Part shown: in pieces, positions 35,403 to 48,609 of the stretch | Numbering within the stretch: the first letter of the stretch is position 1 | How the letters are laid out: each line of letters starts with the position of its first letter | Assembly: GCA_947685225.1 (NCBI GenBank) | Contig: CANTUV010000012.1 | Span: 3,224,001-3,288,000, forward strand | Direction of reading: 5' to 3' | DNA length: 64,000 nt | Source of the DNA: Garcia nutans | Lineage: Eukaryota > Streptophyta > Magnoliopsida > Malpighiales > Euphorbiaceae | The notes under the pieces: model-generated | Databases searched by the model: none | What the model saw: the letters and a program-made list of their open reading frames with translations, nothing else | Told to the model about the DNA's origin: nothing | Program-made: the position numbers and the translations under genes

Positions 35403-37003
35403 TGAAGAAAATCAGAATGAAAATCATTGGTGGATAGAAATAATTTAAGGATCGGATCAAAATTTACCATTCCTAGATGGTGCATAGAATGAGTAAATTG
35501 TTGGAAGTCCCACGTTGGAGACTATATAAAAGTGAAAGGACTTATAAACTTAGGGTAATTACATGGTGTGCCAAAATTTTAGATTTAGGATGCATTCAGG
35601 GTGATTTTCATTTTTTGTTTTAGTTTTTTCAGGAAAAAAATCAAAATGCACAGAAATATTATTAAGTTTTAAAATTTTGGAATCCATAAAAAATAATTTT
35701 GAGGATTATTTTTAATTTGAAAAGACATTTTATATCAATAAAATTTTATTTTAATACAAGACTATTTATATCAATAAAATTCTTTTTTTTTTAATATCAA
35801 TAAAATTCTTTTCTTTGCTGCAAAAGTCATTTTTTGACATTTATCTTTTTTTAATTTTTTTTAATTTCTTTATTTTAGTAATTAAAATTTTGATAATTAT
35901 AATACTATAATATAGTTTTAAAAATATAAACAAATTTTTAAAAAATATAAACCAAAAACTAGAAATAATTTTTTATTTAAAAAAGAAAAAACTAAAAATC
36001 TACAATCTAAATGAACACATCCTTAATTTTCAGTTTTCTGTGACATATTTTTTCTTTTCACATGTACAAATTTATACTTTTTTTCATTTTAGCATTACAT
36101 GTTTTATTTCATTGCACATGATTTTTATTTTTTTTATTTTTTTTCCATGTTGCATTTAACATAACCCAAAAAAATTAGTTTTATAATCTATTTTTTAGTT
36201 CGAAAATAAATAAATAATTAATATAATTTTCAATTAAATTTCACATAAGTAATTGAATATCAGATATTAGTTAATTATAACTATTAAATTAATAATAGCA
36301 GTAAACAATATTTATAAAACCTACATTTATTATAAATATAAAACCAACTTAAAAATCAAAATTTAATTTTTTTACCAATTGAAATTCAATATATTCAAAC
36401 ATATATACAATATACATAGACATATACACAGCATACACATAATAAATATAAACATACATACAATATATATAAATATATTCATATCAAATATGTAACATAT
36501 ATATTATATATGCAATGTATACACAATAAATTTAACATTTTATTTTTATTTTTAATTTTATTTTTATATATACATAACATATATACAACATATGAACATA
36601 TACCTTACATGCACACAACATACACATACATATAAATAACATATATATAATATATACGTAATATATATATGATAAACTTAATTTTTTTTAAATTTATTTT
36701 TTATGTCTAATATGTAAAATTTATTTAAAAATAAATTTAATGAATTTTATTAAAAAAATTTATATATTACTTTTTATATAAATTATATAAGTGTTGTTTC
36801 TTATTTGAAACAAGAATCAAAGTGTTTCCTTTATAAAAAAAATATGTACATTTTTTATGTTGAAAATGTAATTTAAATTATTAATTATTTTTATTTTTAT
36901 TATAATATATTTATTTAATAGTAAAGGTTGAAAAAAAGATAAAAATTGAATTAAATATATTTTCAAATGAGGGAGGAGATATTTTTGTAAAAAAAAATAT
37001 TGT

Positions 37004-37023
37004 TTGAAGTAAGGAATGATATA
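37004..37023. repeat. Left target-site duplication of the RTE LINE
   Basis: TTGAAGTAAGGAATGATATA, 20 bp, identical to 40331-40350 on the other side of the LINE. Confidence 0.95.
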
Positions 37024-40000
37024 CAACAACAACAACAACAACTAAGCCTTAATCCCAAACAAGTTGGGGTCGGCTGTATGGATTCTCAACAAAATAAGCT
37101 CAAAAGACACCAAAAAAGATACTCTAGCCTTAGGCCCCTTCCAAGACACGGATTTTACGTCTCCATTCAAGTCTGTCATTAATCAAATCCGCATCAAGAT
37201 CTAAGGCACGTAAGTCTCTTGCTATCACCTCCTTCCACACAATTCTAGGTCTGCCACGACCTCTAGTCCCCTCAATCAATAAATTATCACACTTACGAAC
37301 CGCAGCATTAGGAGGTCTTCTTAAAACATGCCCATACCATCTAAGTCTTCCTTCCCTCACCTTATCTCCGACGTCCGCTACTTGGACTTTTTGTCGAATA
37401 TAAACATTCTTAATTTTGTCCAGTCTAGTATGTCCACACATCCATCTTAGTATCCTCATTTCTGCCACACTCATCTTATGCAAATGTTGTCCCGTTGGTG
37501 CCCAACACTCACTACCATAGAGCATCGCAGGTCTAACAACCGTCCTATAGAATTTACCTTTCACTTTCAGAGGTATTTTCTTATCACATAGAACCTCAGT
37601 CACACCCTTCCACTTCAACCACCCTACCTGTATTCTGTGAGCCACATCTTCATCTATACGGCCATCATTCTAGAACACCGAACCCAAATATTTGAAGTGC
37701 TTGGTTTTAGGAACCAAAACTCCATCCAACTTAACCTCATGTTCCTGCTTCTTCCTTAGACTGAACTCACAGTGCATATATTCCATTTTACTCCTACTTA
37801 ACTTAAAACCCTTGTCCTCGAGGGTTTTTCTCCACACTTTCAACTTACGGTTTACACCAGCACTAGTCTCATCAATTAAAATAATGTCATCAGCAAACAA
37901 CATACACCAAGGAACATCGTCTTGTATGCTTCTGGTTAGCTCGTCCATAACCAGGGTAAATAAATATGGACTCATGGATGAACCTTGATGCAATCCGGTA
38001 GTAATAGGGAAAGCCTCAGTGTCTCCACCAGGTGTTTTCACACTAGTGGATGCATTCTCATACATGTCCTTGATGATGTTGATATATTTGCCGTTGACTC
38101 CTTTCCTCTTCAAAACCCACCATAACACTTCTCTTGGTACTCTATCATAGGCTTTCTCCAAGTCAATAAATACCATGTGGAGATCTTTCTTCTTCTCTTG
38201 ATACAATTCCATTAGTCTTCTTAGAAGAGAAATAGCCTCCATGGTAGATCTCCCCGGCATAAACCCAAACTGATTCTCCGAAACTCTTGTAAGCTTCCTC
38301 AATCTGTGTTCAATAATCCTTTCCCATAATTTCATAGTATGGCTCATAAGTTTGATATCCTGATAATTTGTACAGCATTGAATGTCTCCCTTATTTTTAT
38401 ATATGGGTACCATGATACTCTTCCTCCAGGCATTTGGCATCTTACGTCCTTTCACAATAGCATTAAAGAGTTTAGTTAACCAGGTAACTCCTACCTCTCC
38501 AAGGTTCTTCCAAACCTTTATAGGAATACCATCCGGGCCACAAGCTTTACCAACTTTCATATACTTCAAGGCTTCTCTTACTTCACTATGCAAGATCCTC
38601 CTAGACCAGCTGATATAATCATTTGTTGCATGAAGACCTTGAAAATCTTGTTCATGTTCAGGGTTGAATAACTGCTCAAAATAAGCCTTCCACCTCTCCT
38701 TAATCTCAACATCTCCTGTCAACACCCGTTGATCTTCGTCCTTTATACATTTGACTTGGCTTAAATCTCTGCTTTTCCTTTCTCTCATCCTTGCAATCTT
38801 ATAAATGCCCATTTCTCCCTCTTTAGTACCTAACTTTTGATAAATCCCTTCTAAGGCTCTGCCACGAGCTACACTAACAACCTTCTTTGCCTCTTTCTTA
38901 GCCCTCTTATATTCCTCAAAGGCCTCGCTATTAACCGCATTCGGTAACTTTTTATACCATTCCCTCTTAGCCTTAATAGCCTTTTGAACCTCCTCATCCC
39001 ACCACCATGCATCGTGCGGTCGAGGCCCTGCCCCTTTAGAGATCCCAAGCAATTTACTACCTGCTTTCTTAATGCCACCTTCCATTTTTGTCCACAAGTC
39101 CTCTGCACTAGCCTCAAGATTCCAAATTTCTTCCTTTAGTAACTCCTCCTTAAAGGTACCTTGAGCTAGGTCTTTCAATTTCCACCATCTTATCCTTGGT
39201 TCCAATATTTTCTTATCATTCCTCCAGCTACTTTTATTCTTAACATCTAAAACCACAATACGATGTTGCGCCGTCAATGCTTCACCCGGAATGACCTTGC
39301 AATCCTTACACTTACTTTTGTCCCATCTTCGAGTAAGTATGAAGTCTATTTGACTTTGGGTTCGTCCACTCTTAAAGGTAATCAAGTGTGACCCCCTCTT
39401 TTCAAAGCAGGTATTCGCCAGCACTAGATCATAAGCCACCACAAAATCCAAAATGCTCTTTCCCTCCTCATTCTTGTTGCCAAAACTATAACCCCCATGG
39501 ACCCTGTCATAACCATTACTGTCCTTACCAACATGCCCGTTAAGGTCCCCACCAATGAAGATTTGCTGATTATCCGGAATACCTTGCATGATATCATCCA
39601 TATCTTCCCAGAACTGAACCTTGGATGCTCCGTCCAAACCTACTTGGGGAGCATAAGCACTAATAACATTAATAGTGTCATCTCCCAAAACAAGCCTCAA
39701 AGAGATAATCCTGTCTCCATTTCTCTTCACTTCCACCACCTTGTCTTTAAGCGTAGGCTCAATAATAATGCCCACACCATTCCTATTATTATCCAAGCCA
39801 CAATACCACAGCTTATATCCTGAGTTACCAATCTCTTTTGCTTTATTTCCCTTCCACCTGGTTTCCTGCAAACAAGCAATACTAACCTTCCTTCTTTTCA
39901 AAGTATCCACAAGCTCTATAGACTTCCCAGTCAGAGTGCCAATATTCCAACTACCTAATCTTAATCGGCTCCTTTGGACTTGCTTCTTTAGCAGCATTCG

Positions 40001-40330
40001 TCCATAATGCGGTAGCCCTTTCCTGTCTGACACCACATCCGGGCGCTGATATGGCGGGACTAACTTCTTTACCCATACCTGTCCATGGCATGGGAACCTT
40101 TGCTCATACTCCACCACACCCAGGCGTCGATGTGATGGAACCCCTTGCTCATTTAACACTACACCCGGGTGCTGATGTAGCGCGTGTCTAGGTGAGCACG
40201 TCCCAACGGTATAATGATAGTTTTGAGAATCCATAGAAAGTTTGACAAAATTTTTACATTGGCCGCCAACTTACCGCAACCCTCCTCCTTTATCCGGGCT
40301 TAGGACCGGCTACGATACTCGCAGGCGGAG
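37024..40330 (-). mobile_element. Full-length RTE-clade LINE with perfect target duplication
   Basis: The element is 3307 bp. It runs from a GC-rich 5' leader (40330-40235) through one long ORF to a 3' UTR ending in a TTG repeat (plus strand CAACAA at 37024-37042), the tail type of plant RTE LINEs. An exact 20-bp target duplication flanks it, so both ends are known. High coding integrity and identical target copies indicate a recent insertion. It interrupts an AT-rich dispersed repeat. Confidence 0.95.
37130..40234 (-). pseudogene. RTE LINE endonuclease-reverse transcriptase ORF with one nonsense codon
   Basis: One frame of 1035 codons from ATG 40234 to the stop at 37130, closed only by an in-frame TAG at 37670-37672. 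The preceding GSVF and following NDGR suggest CAG changed to TAG. N-terminal residues about 90-330 are the apurinic endonuclease: SWNIGTLTGKS, CLQETRW, NVISAYAPQVG, FIGGDLNGHVG, QIDFILTRR and the final AQHRIVVLDV. The reverse transcriptase follows: YQDIKLMSHTMKLWERII, NQFGFMPGRSTMEAI, FIDLEKAYDRVPR, QGSSMSPYLF and the catalytic FADD in MLFADDIILID. The C-terminal part contains RGRGRPRIVWKEVI. The enzyme nicks target DNA and copies element RNA there. Other ORFs in this span are shadows. Confidence 0.93.
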
Positions 40331-40462
40331 TTGAAGTAAGGAATGATATATTTTTATAAAAAAAATATTGTTCAAAGTATTTTTGAATATTTTTTTAGAA
40401 TATGTAGTATTTTTAAAATTAAAACTTTTTTTAAAGGTAATTATGTAAAAATCCATATAAAT

Positions 40463-43233
40463 TAGTGGTTCTAAAAAAATCATTTTGTCAAGAAGGAAAC
40501 CGTATGAAGTAGGAAAAATTAATACACCCTCCATTTTTTCATAAAATATTTTCATATTTTATCAAGACGTATTTTAATTATTTTTATAAAAATATATAGT
40601 AAATTCAAAATAAACTCATAATAAATTTATAAAAATTATTATGTACATAATAAACTATATAAATATGTTAAATTTATAAATTAATTATAAATTTTTATAA
40701 ATTTGAATATATTTTAAAAATCTAATAAATTTAGAATTTTATTTTATTTTTTTTCCCATTTTTATCAAAAATCCTACGAAGTAAGTCTAATAATATAAAG
40801 TCCAACACTCCAGTATTAAAAAAAGCCTAAGTTGCTATTTGTCAACGAAGTATTACTGTCGACAACTGATTCATGATAGAAGTCAAAGCCCAATTGATGA
40901 TATGGACTGTAGACAAATTTAAAACTGCTCTCCAAATTGATCTTTCGAGTATAATGAAAACCTAAAATCAGTGCTCATGTCAAATATGAAGAATGATAGA
41001 TCATCTCAGTTAAATGAAGAGTTAAAATTTTGTCACATCTTTTTTTACTATTATTAAAGGTAGACTAATAATATAATTTATTACACTAATAATTTATGAA
41101 AAAATACCACTCATAATATAAGTATTTAATATTTTTAAATACACAATCTAATAAATACTAATAAACTTTAAATACGACTTATTATATTTCAATGCATTAA
41201 AATAATACTTCTTAAATAAACTCTAACAACAAATATGTTGACCTAATTTTTTCTATGCACTGAAGTGAAAATATGATAGAAATATTCTACTAGTTTATTT
41301 TTCAAAATCTGAAATATTATATATAATGAGTGAGTCCAACTACTCAGTGAATAGATAAATATATAATAAAGAGAACAAACAAAGTTTAATTATATATAAT
41401 ATTTAAATAAGTATTTTCTATAACTCAGCTGAATAAATAAAATTTTAATCTCAGACTTCATTTACATACACTCAAGTATAAATCTTTACTATTCTAACTT
41501 CAATTTAAGAGCGTATAATGGTTTACCTTGCAAGCCCAATGAGAAATAACTTAAATACACTTATACATAATAATTACCTCGCCTAAGGGTAAATTTTATA
41601 ATATTATTAAAATTAAACATCCGTCATTAAGGTGCGATCAAATAGATTTATAAAAGAGTGTATGTAAACTAATTTACCCAACATAATATAATCAATCATT
41701 TGCATATATAAAAATTTAAACTACTATTATTTGTTCTCACTTAATAAAAAAAATAATTAACATTCAGGAATCAATTATCACTGTAAATTTAATAATTTTA
41801 CTTTATAAATAATTTTCTCAAAATCATATAAATATAATACTTTAAGAAAAATATAATGTTACATATTTACCCACTCACCTGAGCCAATTATTGTATTTGT
41901 TCAACTAGTATGATTCATGTGATACTCTATAACTGCAGCTGGGTTTATTTTTAAAATAATATAAAAATATTATTTAATTTAAATTATATCATAGTCACTA
42001 TAGATATATGCTACGAATATGACGTGTAATTTCGGGTCTTTAAATCCTAACGATATTATAGTAAATTAATAACCCTTAAATTTTCTAAAGTAATACTATA
42101 ATAAATATTTATGTAATGTTTAAAGTATAATTATCTATCAAATTTTTCTAATAAATATTTTTAAACAATAAAATTTTAATCGGTAGAAATTTACTAAGAA
42201 TTTATAATAATTTTATATACAATTATTACTATTAATAATATTCATTTATTAACTAACTTATTCATTTACATATTATATATTATTAATTTTTTTATTTACA
42301 ATATATTTATTTATGTTCTTAGTTTTAATAAATAAATCCGTTCTATAACAATGCTAGAATAAGAAAAATAACTGTAATATTATTTAATAACAGTAATATT
42401 ATTTACTTAAATTTTAATATTATTTTATTAATTATTATTACTTAAAATTACTTATTTATCTTTAAGTTAACTATATTAATTTATATTGATTTCAATAATA
42501 ATAAAAATAATAGTATACAATTTATTCACTTAATAATACTTTATTTTTATTTTCTAACAATTACTCATAATAAAATTACTAAAATAATATTATTATTTAT
42601 ATAATTAAAAATAATTATTTAATTACTCTTGTTTTAAATTAATAGCTTATGTTAAATTTATTACTCGATTATTTAAGTGATAATAAAAATACAGTTATTC
42701 AAATATATACATTTAGTAGCTTATTTATAATAATAATAATTTTTAAGTAAACATTTACTAGTAATAATCATAAAAAAATAACAATCAATTATAATAATAA
42801 TTATAAATTTTTAATTAAATAACCATTCAAATTTATATATATGAAATATTAATAATAACAGTAGTAATAATAATAGTATTAACTATTATACTAATTTTAA
42901 AAAATTATTAATATCTATAAAAATTTGATTATAGTTACTACTACAATACTAACGATATTACTAATTAATTAATTATTATTTAACATAATATTTATATTAA
43001 TAATTATTATAGTTCATGCTTAAATAAAATTAATAGCAAATCATATTATTATAACTATAACAATAAAAATCTTAATTAACAATTAATTTTATAATTTCCT
43101 TTAAATTTTAAGTTCTACCCAATTTAATTATTTAATAATTAATTAACTTAATTTAATTTATAATTATTTCAATTATCTTAATTCATTTTACAAATAAATT
43201 TTTATAAGTAATACTTCATAATAATATTTAATA
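40463..43233. other. AT-rich intergenic DNA, no gene
   Basis: The left part (about 40550-40830) belongs to a dispersed family also seen at 49661-49990 and 54590-54870; shared motifs include ATAAACTCATAATAAATTTATAAA-like runs and ACGAAGTAAGTCTAATAATA...AGTCCAACACTCC. The rest, especially 42200-43100, is low-complexity TAA/TTA DNA. Confidence 0.5.
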
Positions 43234-46200
43234 TGTCACGACCCAACCCGGGGGCCATGACCGGCATGCAGCCAAACCGAAGTCCGACCACATAAGCCTA
43301 TAAAAACATTCATAACCGTCTAAGTGCAAAACAGTTCAATACTTATATAATCCTCAATCCTAATTCAAACGCAAACCATCAATATAATCAAATCCCAATG
43401 AAATCATTCGGGAAATCTAAAGCAGACAAGTTCTACTTATTACACAAAAAGGGATTCGGATTCAATCCGCCCAAAAGTTCAATATCAGAATCTCTATGGA
43501 GTAAATCAATATCCACAATCAAACTATAAGAAATATCCGGAAATCTCTAAGCAGAAAGACCGATAAACACAAACGGAAAACCTGATCGACTTCGCCAAGA
43601 AGAGAAAGAAGATAGACGAAGGCAATCACTGAAAACCTGCAAAACAATCTATATGGGTGTGAGCGTTATATATAGACGCTCAGTAAGTTCATGAGAGGCA
43701 GAGAAACATCTAACAGTTATATAAGCAGTACATATAATACATTCACAAATTAACCAATCAAGATGGTGTGTCGGGGTCACCAATCAGTAAATAGTACAGT
43801 AATCATATCAGTCACATCCGCCCTTATAACTTCTCAGTACAGTACAGTAATCAGTAATTAGGCATGTAGCCTCAGTAAACAGTATAGGCATTAAGCTTCA
43901 GTAGCAGTATAGGCATTAAGCCTCAGTAACAGTATAGGCATTAAGCCTCAGTAACCTCCTTCCCCTTCATGACACACCATCACACAGCACAAGTAATATC
44001 AAATTCAATTAATACAATTAATAAAGCAAACACATACGTTTCTCTGTCTTCTATTCACATGCGAGGCTGGGTTCGAAAGAATAGTATAGTGAATATATAG
44101 AAAGGATAATATATATAAGAAGGGTTTATATATGTATATAAGTTGTTAGCAAGTAGCACAACACATATAATCACAACACAAATAATCACATACACCCATA
44201 GAACTTACCTGGTATCCAAAGAAAGCTTAGCCCAATCCTCACAACCTACTGACCTCGAGCTTCAGCCGAATTATTGCCTAAGGAAAGATAATTACACAGT
44301 CCAACAATCAATCTCACTTCTTATCTATCATGAGGAATGCAATGCATGCTATGAATGCAAAAGACCAATACTTAACCAACAATTTACCAAAATAATCCAA
44401 AATTAAAAACTAAACCGACTCAACTCAAAATTATGGTTCAACCCAATGGTTAAACCGATCGCACCTCAAAAATATAAAATCAATTAATTACCTAAAATTT
44501 ATTAGAACCAGAACCTCAACTCAATTTCTATAACTCATTTATCAAATAATATCACATCAGTCCCTATGCAAAAATCATAAATCATACCAACACCCAAAAC
44601 CGATAAAAATTCTTAAGTAGTCTCTATAACTCAAAAATTTCCAGAAAATAATTCCATCATTCAAAAATTCTGGAAACATTCCAGTAGCTTCTCCAACATC
44701 CAAATAACGTGTATACAAAATTTCAGACTAATCCAAATTTATTTGATCTCCCAAAAATATCTTACAACATTCTGATTCTGTTTGAACTACTAAAAATCAG
44801 TACAGCAAAAATCATCTTAAATCCTTCACATTTCGTTACCACAAAATTATCCAAATAATTTTCTCATATAATACACATCAGTATGGACAACATATAAAAA
44901 TCTCATAATTTTTCAAGACATCTAAGACCTTCAAATTAATTCTCAAATCAGACATCATTAGAAAACCCTTAACCAACAGCAGTGTCAATTCTTAATTTAT
45001 TTCGGAACCTAAAAATTAGAACCAGACTCCAAATTATTTTTCACAGATTCACAACATCTTAATAAACAACATATCAAAATTTCATAATTTTTAGAAACCT
45101 CTAAGTCCCTCAATTAAATTTTTAAATCGGATTCATACAACCAGTTACCATACTGGCAGCAGTAGAAAGATCAAATTATTTCAACAATATAACAAACAGA
45201 AACATAGCCCAACATATTTTTCTTGTAAACTATACTTCCAGAACTTCAACATATATGAAAATCAAATCTAAAACATTTTTACACATTTTGGTATGAATTT
45301 CGAAAGTTACAGTTGATGCAATAGCATCAACAGCACAGTTTGTCAGACAACAGTAGCAAACTTGAATTTTCCAGAAATATACGATACTCCAAAATTCCAA
45401 AAATTATTTTTCTCATAAACTAGACTCAATTTCGAGCCACATATCCAAATTTCAGATTTTTCTCATGATCCAATATTTAATTAAAAATCGAGCAACATCC
45501 AGCACTAATATCAACCTTCAGCAGAAAATTTAATCATCCAAAAACTCAAAGAAAACAATTTATTCGAAAACCTCAACACCCAAATCAATTCAATCAAACC
45601 TTAATTCAATATATTCCTCAAGTTCCAGAACCCACACACTAACCTAATCAATTTAATTCAACACCAAAATTCATCAAAACAAAAAAAAACTCAAAACCTA
45701 ACCTATTTTGTAAAAATCAATTTAATTAAATAATAAATCGAATTTAACAAAATTAATTAAGAAAAATATCAAACAAATATGATATTAATATGAACTAATC
45801 AAATGGAAGTCGAAATAATGCAAAAGGAATCAAGAGAAACCTCAAAAAACTCAAAAACTCGAAAAATCGAGCTGCTGGAACGCTGGCCAAAACGACATCT
45901 GCGAGCCGCTACGCCCAGCCGCCGAACGACGAGACCCACACGCTGAACGACAGGAGCTTCGCACGCCGAACGACGCCCGTCACACGCCAAACGACACCGG
46001 CACCCTGCGCGCGCACTGACGAAACGACGGGACTCTGGTTTTTGTTCCTAAAACCAATTTTTCTCCTCTTTTTTCAAAACACCCGAAAATAGAAGACTAA
46101 AAACATACCCCCATCTGATTTTTAGGCCTATTTATAGGAAAACAACTCTTCAAAATTATATTTTTACCCCAATCTAATTTATTTTAATTCAAAAACACCC

Positions 46201-46535
46201 CAAAATTATTTATTTTTATAAAAATTACCCAAAACCATAAAATTCACAAAATCAACTCAAATTTATTTTTAACTTCAAACTTTAACCCAAAATAATTTAT
46301 AAATATGTTTTACGCATAATAATTCCCGAAAATACCGAAAACGACAAAAATCCAAAAATGACGAAAATACCCTCGGTACCCAAAAATACAATATTATATT
46401 CAAAACGACCGTCCCGTCGTCTTGAGTATCAAAAAGACATTCAAATAATCAAATTATGTTCAAACGACATATGAGGGTACAAAATGACTATTTTGCCCTT
46501 AGACTTAAAATAATTCAAAAACCAAGGGTTTTACA
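43234..46535 (-). repeat. Long gypsy (Tekay/Del-like) LTR, 3302 bp
   Basis: On the minus strand it starts TGTAAAACCC (46535) and ends GGGTTGGGTCGTGACA (43234), ends typical of large plant chromovirus LTRs. A polypurine tract (TTTTAAGGGGGTTAG) directly precedes the start, so it is the 3' LTR of a minus-strand element; no primer site follows the other end. A GC-rich stretch lies at about 45870-46030 with repeated CGCC(G/A)AACGAC. A tandem repeat lies at 43855-43955. ORFs inside have no recognisable product. Confidence 0.75.
43855..43955. repeat. Short tandem repeat inside the LTR, unit about 28 bp
   Basis: About four units of CAGTATAGGCATTAAGCCTC with slight changes: one with ATTAGGCATGTAGCCTC, one with AAGCTTC and two perfect ones. 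GGC..TTAAGCC gives each unit dyad symmetry. Confidence 0.8.
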
Positions 46536-47030
46536 ATCTAACCCCCTTAAAATAATTGCGTCCACGCAATTTAATCCAACATAATCATTATCCATCAAAA
46601 ACTGTCATTACAATAGTAATACACAAATCCGGATGGTATCGTCTACTTAGTATGTGTCGTTATGGTTGATCAGGCCATAACCACAAGATACCAAGCACTA
46701 ATGACCATTCCAGGTTTGATCCATTTAGAGTTCATTAAATAAAAACAAATTATCAGATAACCAAAACAAAATCAATGAATAGCGCTTAGCGCTCAATCCA
46801 GTCAATATCAGTGCCAATCAATCGAGTATAACATTATCTCTGTACAATATTAATATACTGTACCTCTGTAACCAATAACAGAAATATTCTGTAACTCAAC
46901 ATCATTACACATACACCTTTTCAATAAGATCCATCGCATACAATTGTCAATCATCAGTCACAACAATATCCTGCGATGTATGAGTATGATGTTATGCTGG
47001 TATGCAAGTGCTCTAACACCAAAACTGAAG
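46536..47030 (-). other. 3' internal remnant of the large gypsy element with polypurine tract
   Basis: Directly right of the LTR the plus strand has CTAACCCCCTTAAAA (polypurine tract on the minus strand), then an inverted pair GCGTCCACGC. About 450 bp of moderately complex non-coding DNA follows before AT-rich sequence. No integrase or RT is visible, so the rest of the element is missing. Confidence 0.55.
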
Positions 47031-48609
47031 AATATTACATAATATATCTTAATTTAACAAACTATTTACTAATTATCTTTCAATTAATTTATTTATCTCA
47101 ATAAATATATTTTATAACTATATATTAAAAATACTATCCATTTATTTTGTAATTTGCTAACAAAATTTATAATTCAAATAATTAAACTTAATTTAACTAT
47201 TAATATATTTACTCTAAACTAATATATATATATATATATATATTCATATATTAATAAAAATTCATAACTAATTACTAACTATTTAATTCATAATTTCATT
47301 AATTAAATTTATATTTTAAATTGTTCTATAACTTAATAATATCTAAATTAATATTTAATTATCTTAATATTTTATTTATATTTTTAGTATCTACATTAAC
47401 TAATTATTTTTTTTACTTTAGTTCTATCTTTAATAACTATAATTAATCAATCGATTAATATTATAATTTTTAATTTACTAATTTCACTAATATTTTTTTT
47501 ATTAACAAAATAATTTATTTAAATCAATTAAAAGAAAATAAAAAATTATAAATAAATGGCCAACATTAACTCACTCATTAAATTTTAATTTAATATTTAT
47601 GATTTATAATAATAAATTTTAATTATTATTTCAAATTTATTTACTGTTTATATATATTATTTAGTTACTATTTATAAATCTTCTAAATACTAATCCTAAA
47701 TTAGCAAATAAGATATCAAATTAAAGCTTAAGACATAAAAATTCTAAAAATACTCGTGTCGCTGAAAAAAATCGCCGAAAAGTGGTCAAAAATGTTATCG
47801 AAAAGTGATGCCGGCAAAAAATTCACGGTGAATTTGATGGAGTTGAAAAGTTCGTCGAGATGGCTTTTTCGGTTACTGACGCGTGTTGCTCGATGGTGGT
47901 CAGAAAATATCGAATGGGATTGATGAAGTTTACTGTCTAAATTTCTCCCTCTCCCTCTCCCTCTTTACTGTTTCCAAAATTTGCAATTTTGTCCAACTTT
48001 CTTCTTTGTTTAAGAACTCACAGAATACTCTCTCTCACTCTCATGTTTTCCTTCTTTCTTATTTCCTTTTCTTTTCTTCTTTGTTTATTTGTCTTAAAAA
48101 CAATTTAATTTCTTATAAATTAATAACTTATTAATTAATAATTAATTAATAAATAAGACCCTAGTGGTTTGTCCACCAAAATTCACTAAACCAATTTTAA
48201 TAAATCATATTAAAAGTTTTCTATTACCTAATTTTTGACTTGATTTTAATTATTATTATATTTATTTTATATTTTATATTTATTTATTTTTTATTTTTAT
48301 TGATATTATTATATACTCCACTATATATTATTATTACTATTTTACCTAATTATTTCACTTATTATTATTATTAATTAGTTAAAAATAAAATTTTACACAA
48401 AAATTTTACAAGGTATTATATATTTAGCCCATTCAAACTGAAATTGGGCCAAATTTAAGCCCATAAATTAAAAGAAAAATATATATATCAAAGTAACAAA
48501 TTGGGAAAAACATGAAGTCTAGCCTATATAGTTGCACTTGAGGATGAGTATTAAAAAAAGTTGAAGTCATGTCAGATTATAAAAAAAGTGAAAGGGCATA
48601 TAAATTTAA
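47031..48609. other. AT-rich intergenic DNA
   Basis: No supported gene. An AT run lies at about 47223-47243. A patch at 47760-47940 is less AT-rich (TCGCCGAAAAGTGG...) and is followed by a CTCCCT microsatellite at about 47943-47965. An 83-codon ORF over this patch is low-complexity and unsupported. Confidence 0.45.

Larger units (their letters stand above)
35553..40462. repeat. Dispersed AT-rich repeat, copy 2, split by the LINE
   Basis: The repeat starts GTAATTACATGG and ends AAAGGTAATTATGTAAAAATCC, with an interior matching 22133-23143 in order. Without the LINE and one target copy it would be about 1.6 kb. GGTAATTACAT-like ends on both sides suggest short terminal inverted repeats of a MITE. 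ACATATATACA-type motifs fill 36390-36680. Confidence 0.5.

Noticed and set aside
37692..40007. Several plus-strand ORFs of 78-110 codons
   Set aside because: All are antisense shadows of the RTE LINE reading frame.
43855..43955. Possible CRISPR-like array
   Set aside because: Units are contiguous tandem repeats without unique spacers, inside a plant LTR.
44143..44406. 87-codon ORF inside the long LTR
   Set aside because: No recognisable domain, and it lies inside a non-coding LTR.
45799..45990. Arg-rich 63-codon minus ORF in a GC-rich patch
   Set aside because: Result of the repeated CGCCGAACGAC-like GC block in the LTR, not a protein signal.
47883..48134. 83-codon plus ORF after a CTCCCT microsatellite
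   Set aside because: Low-complexity Ser/Leu/Phe-rich translation of pyrimidine-rich DNA; no homology pattern.
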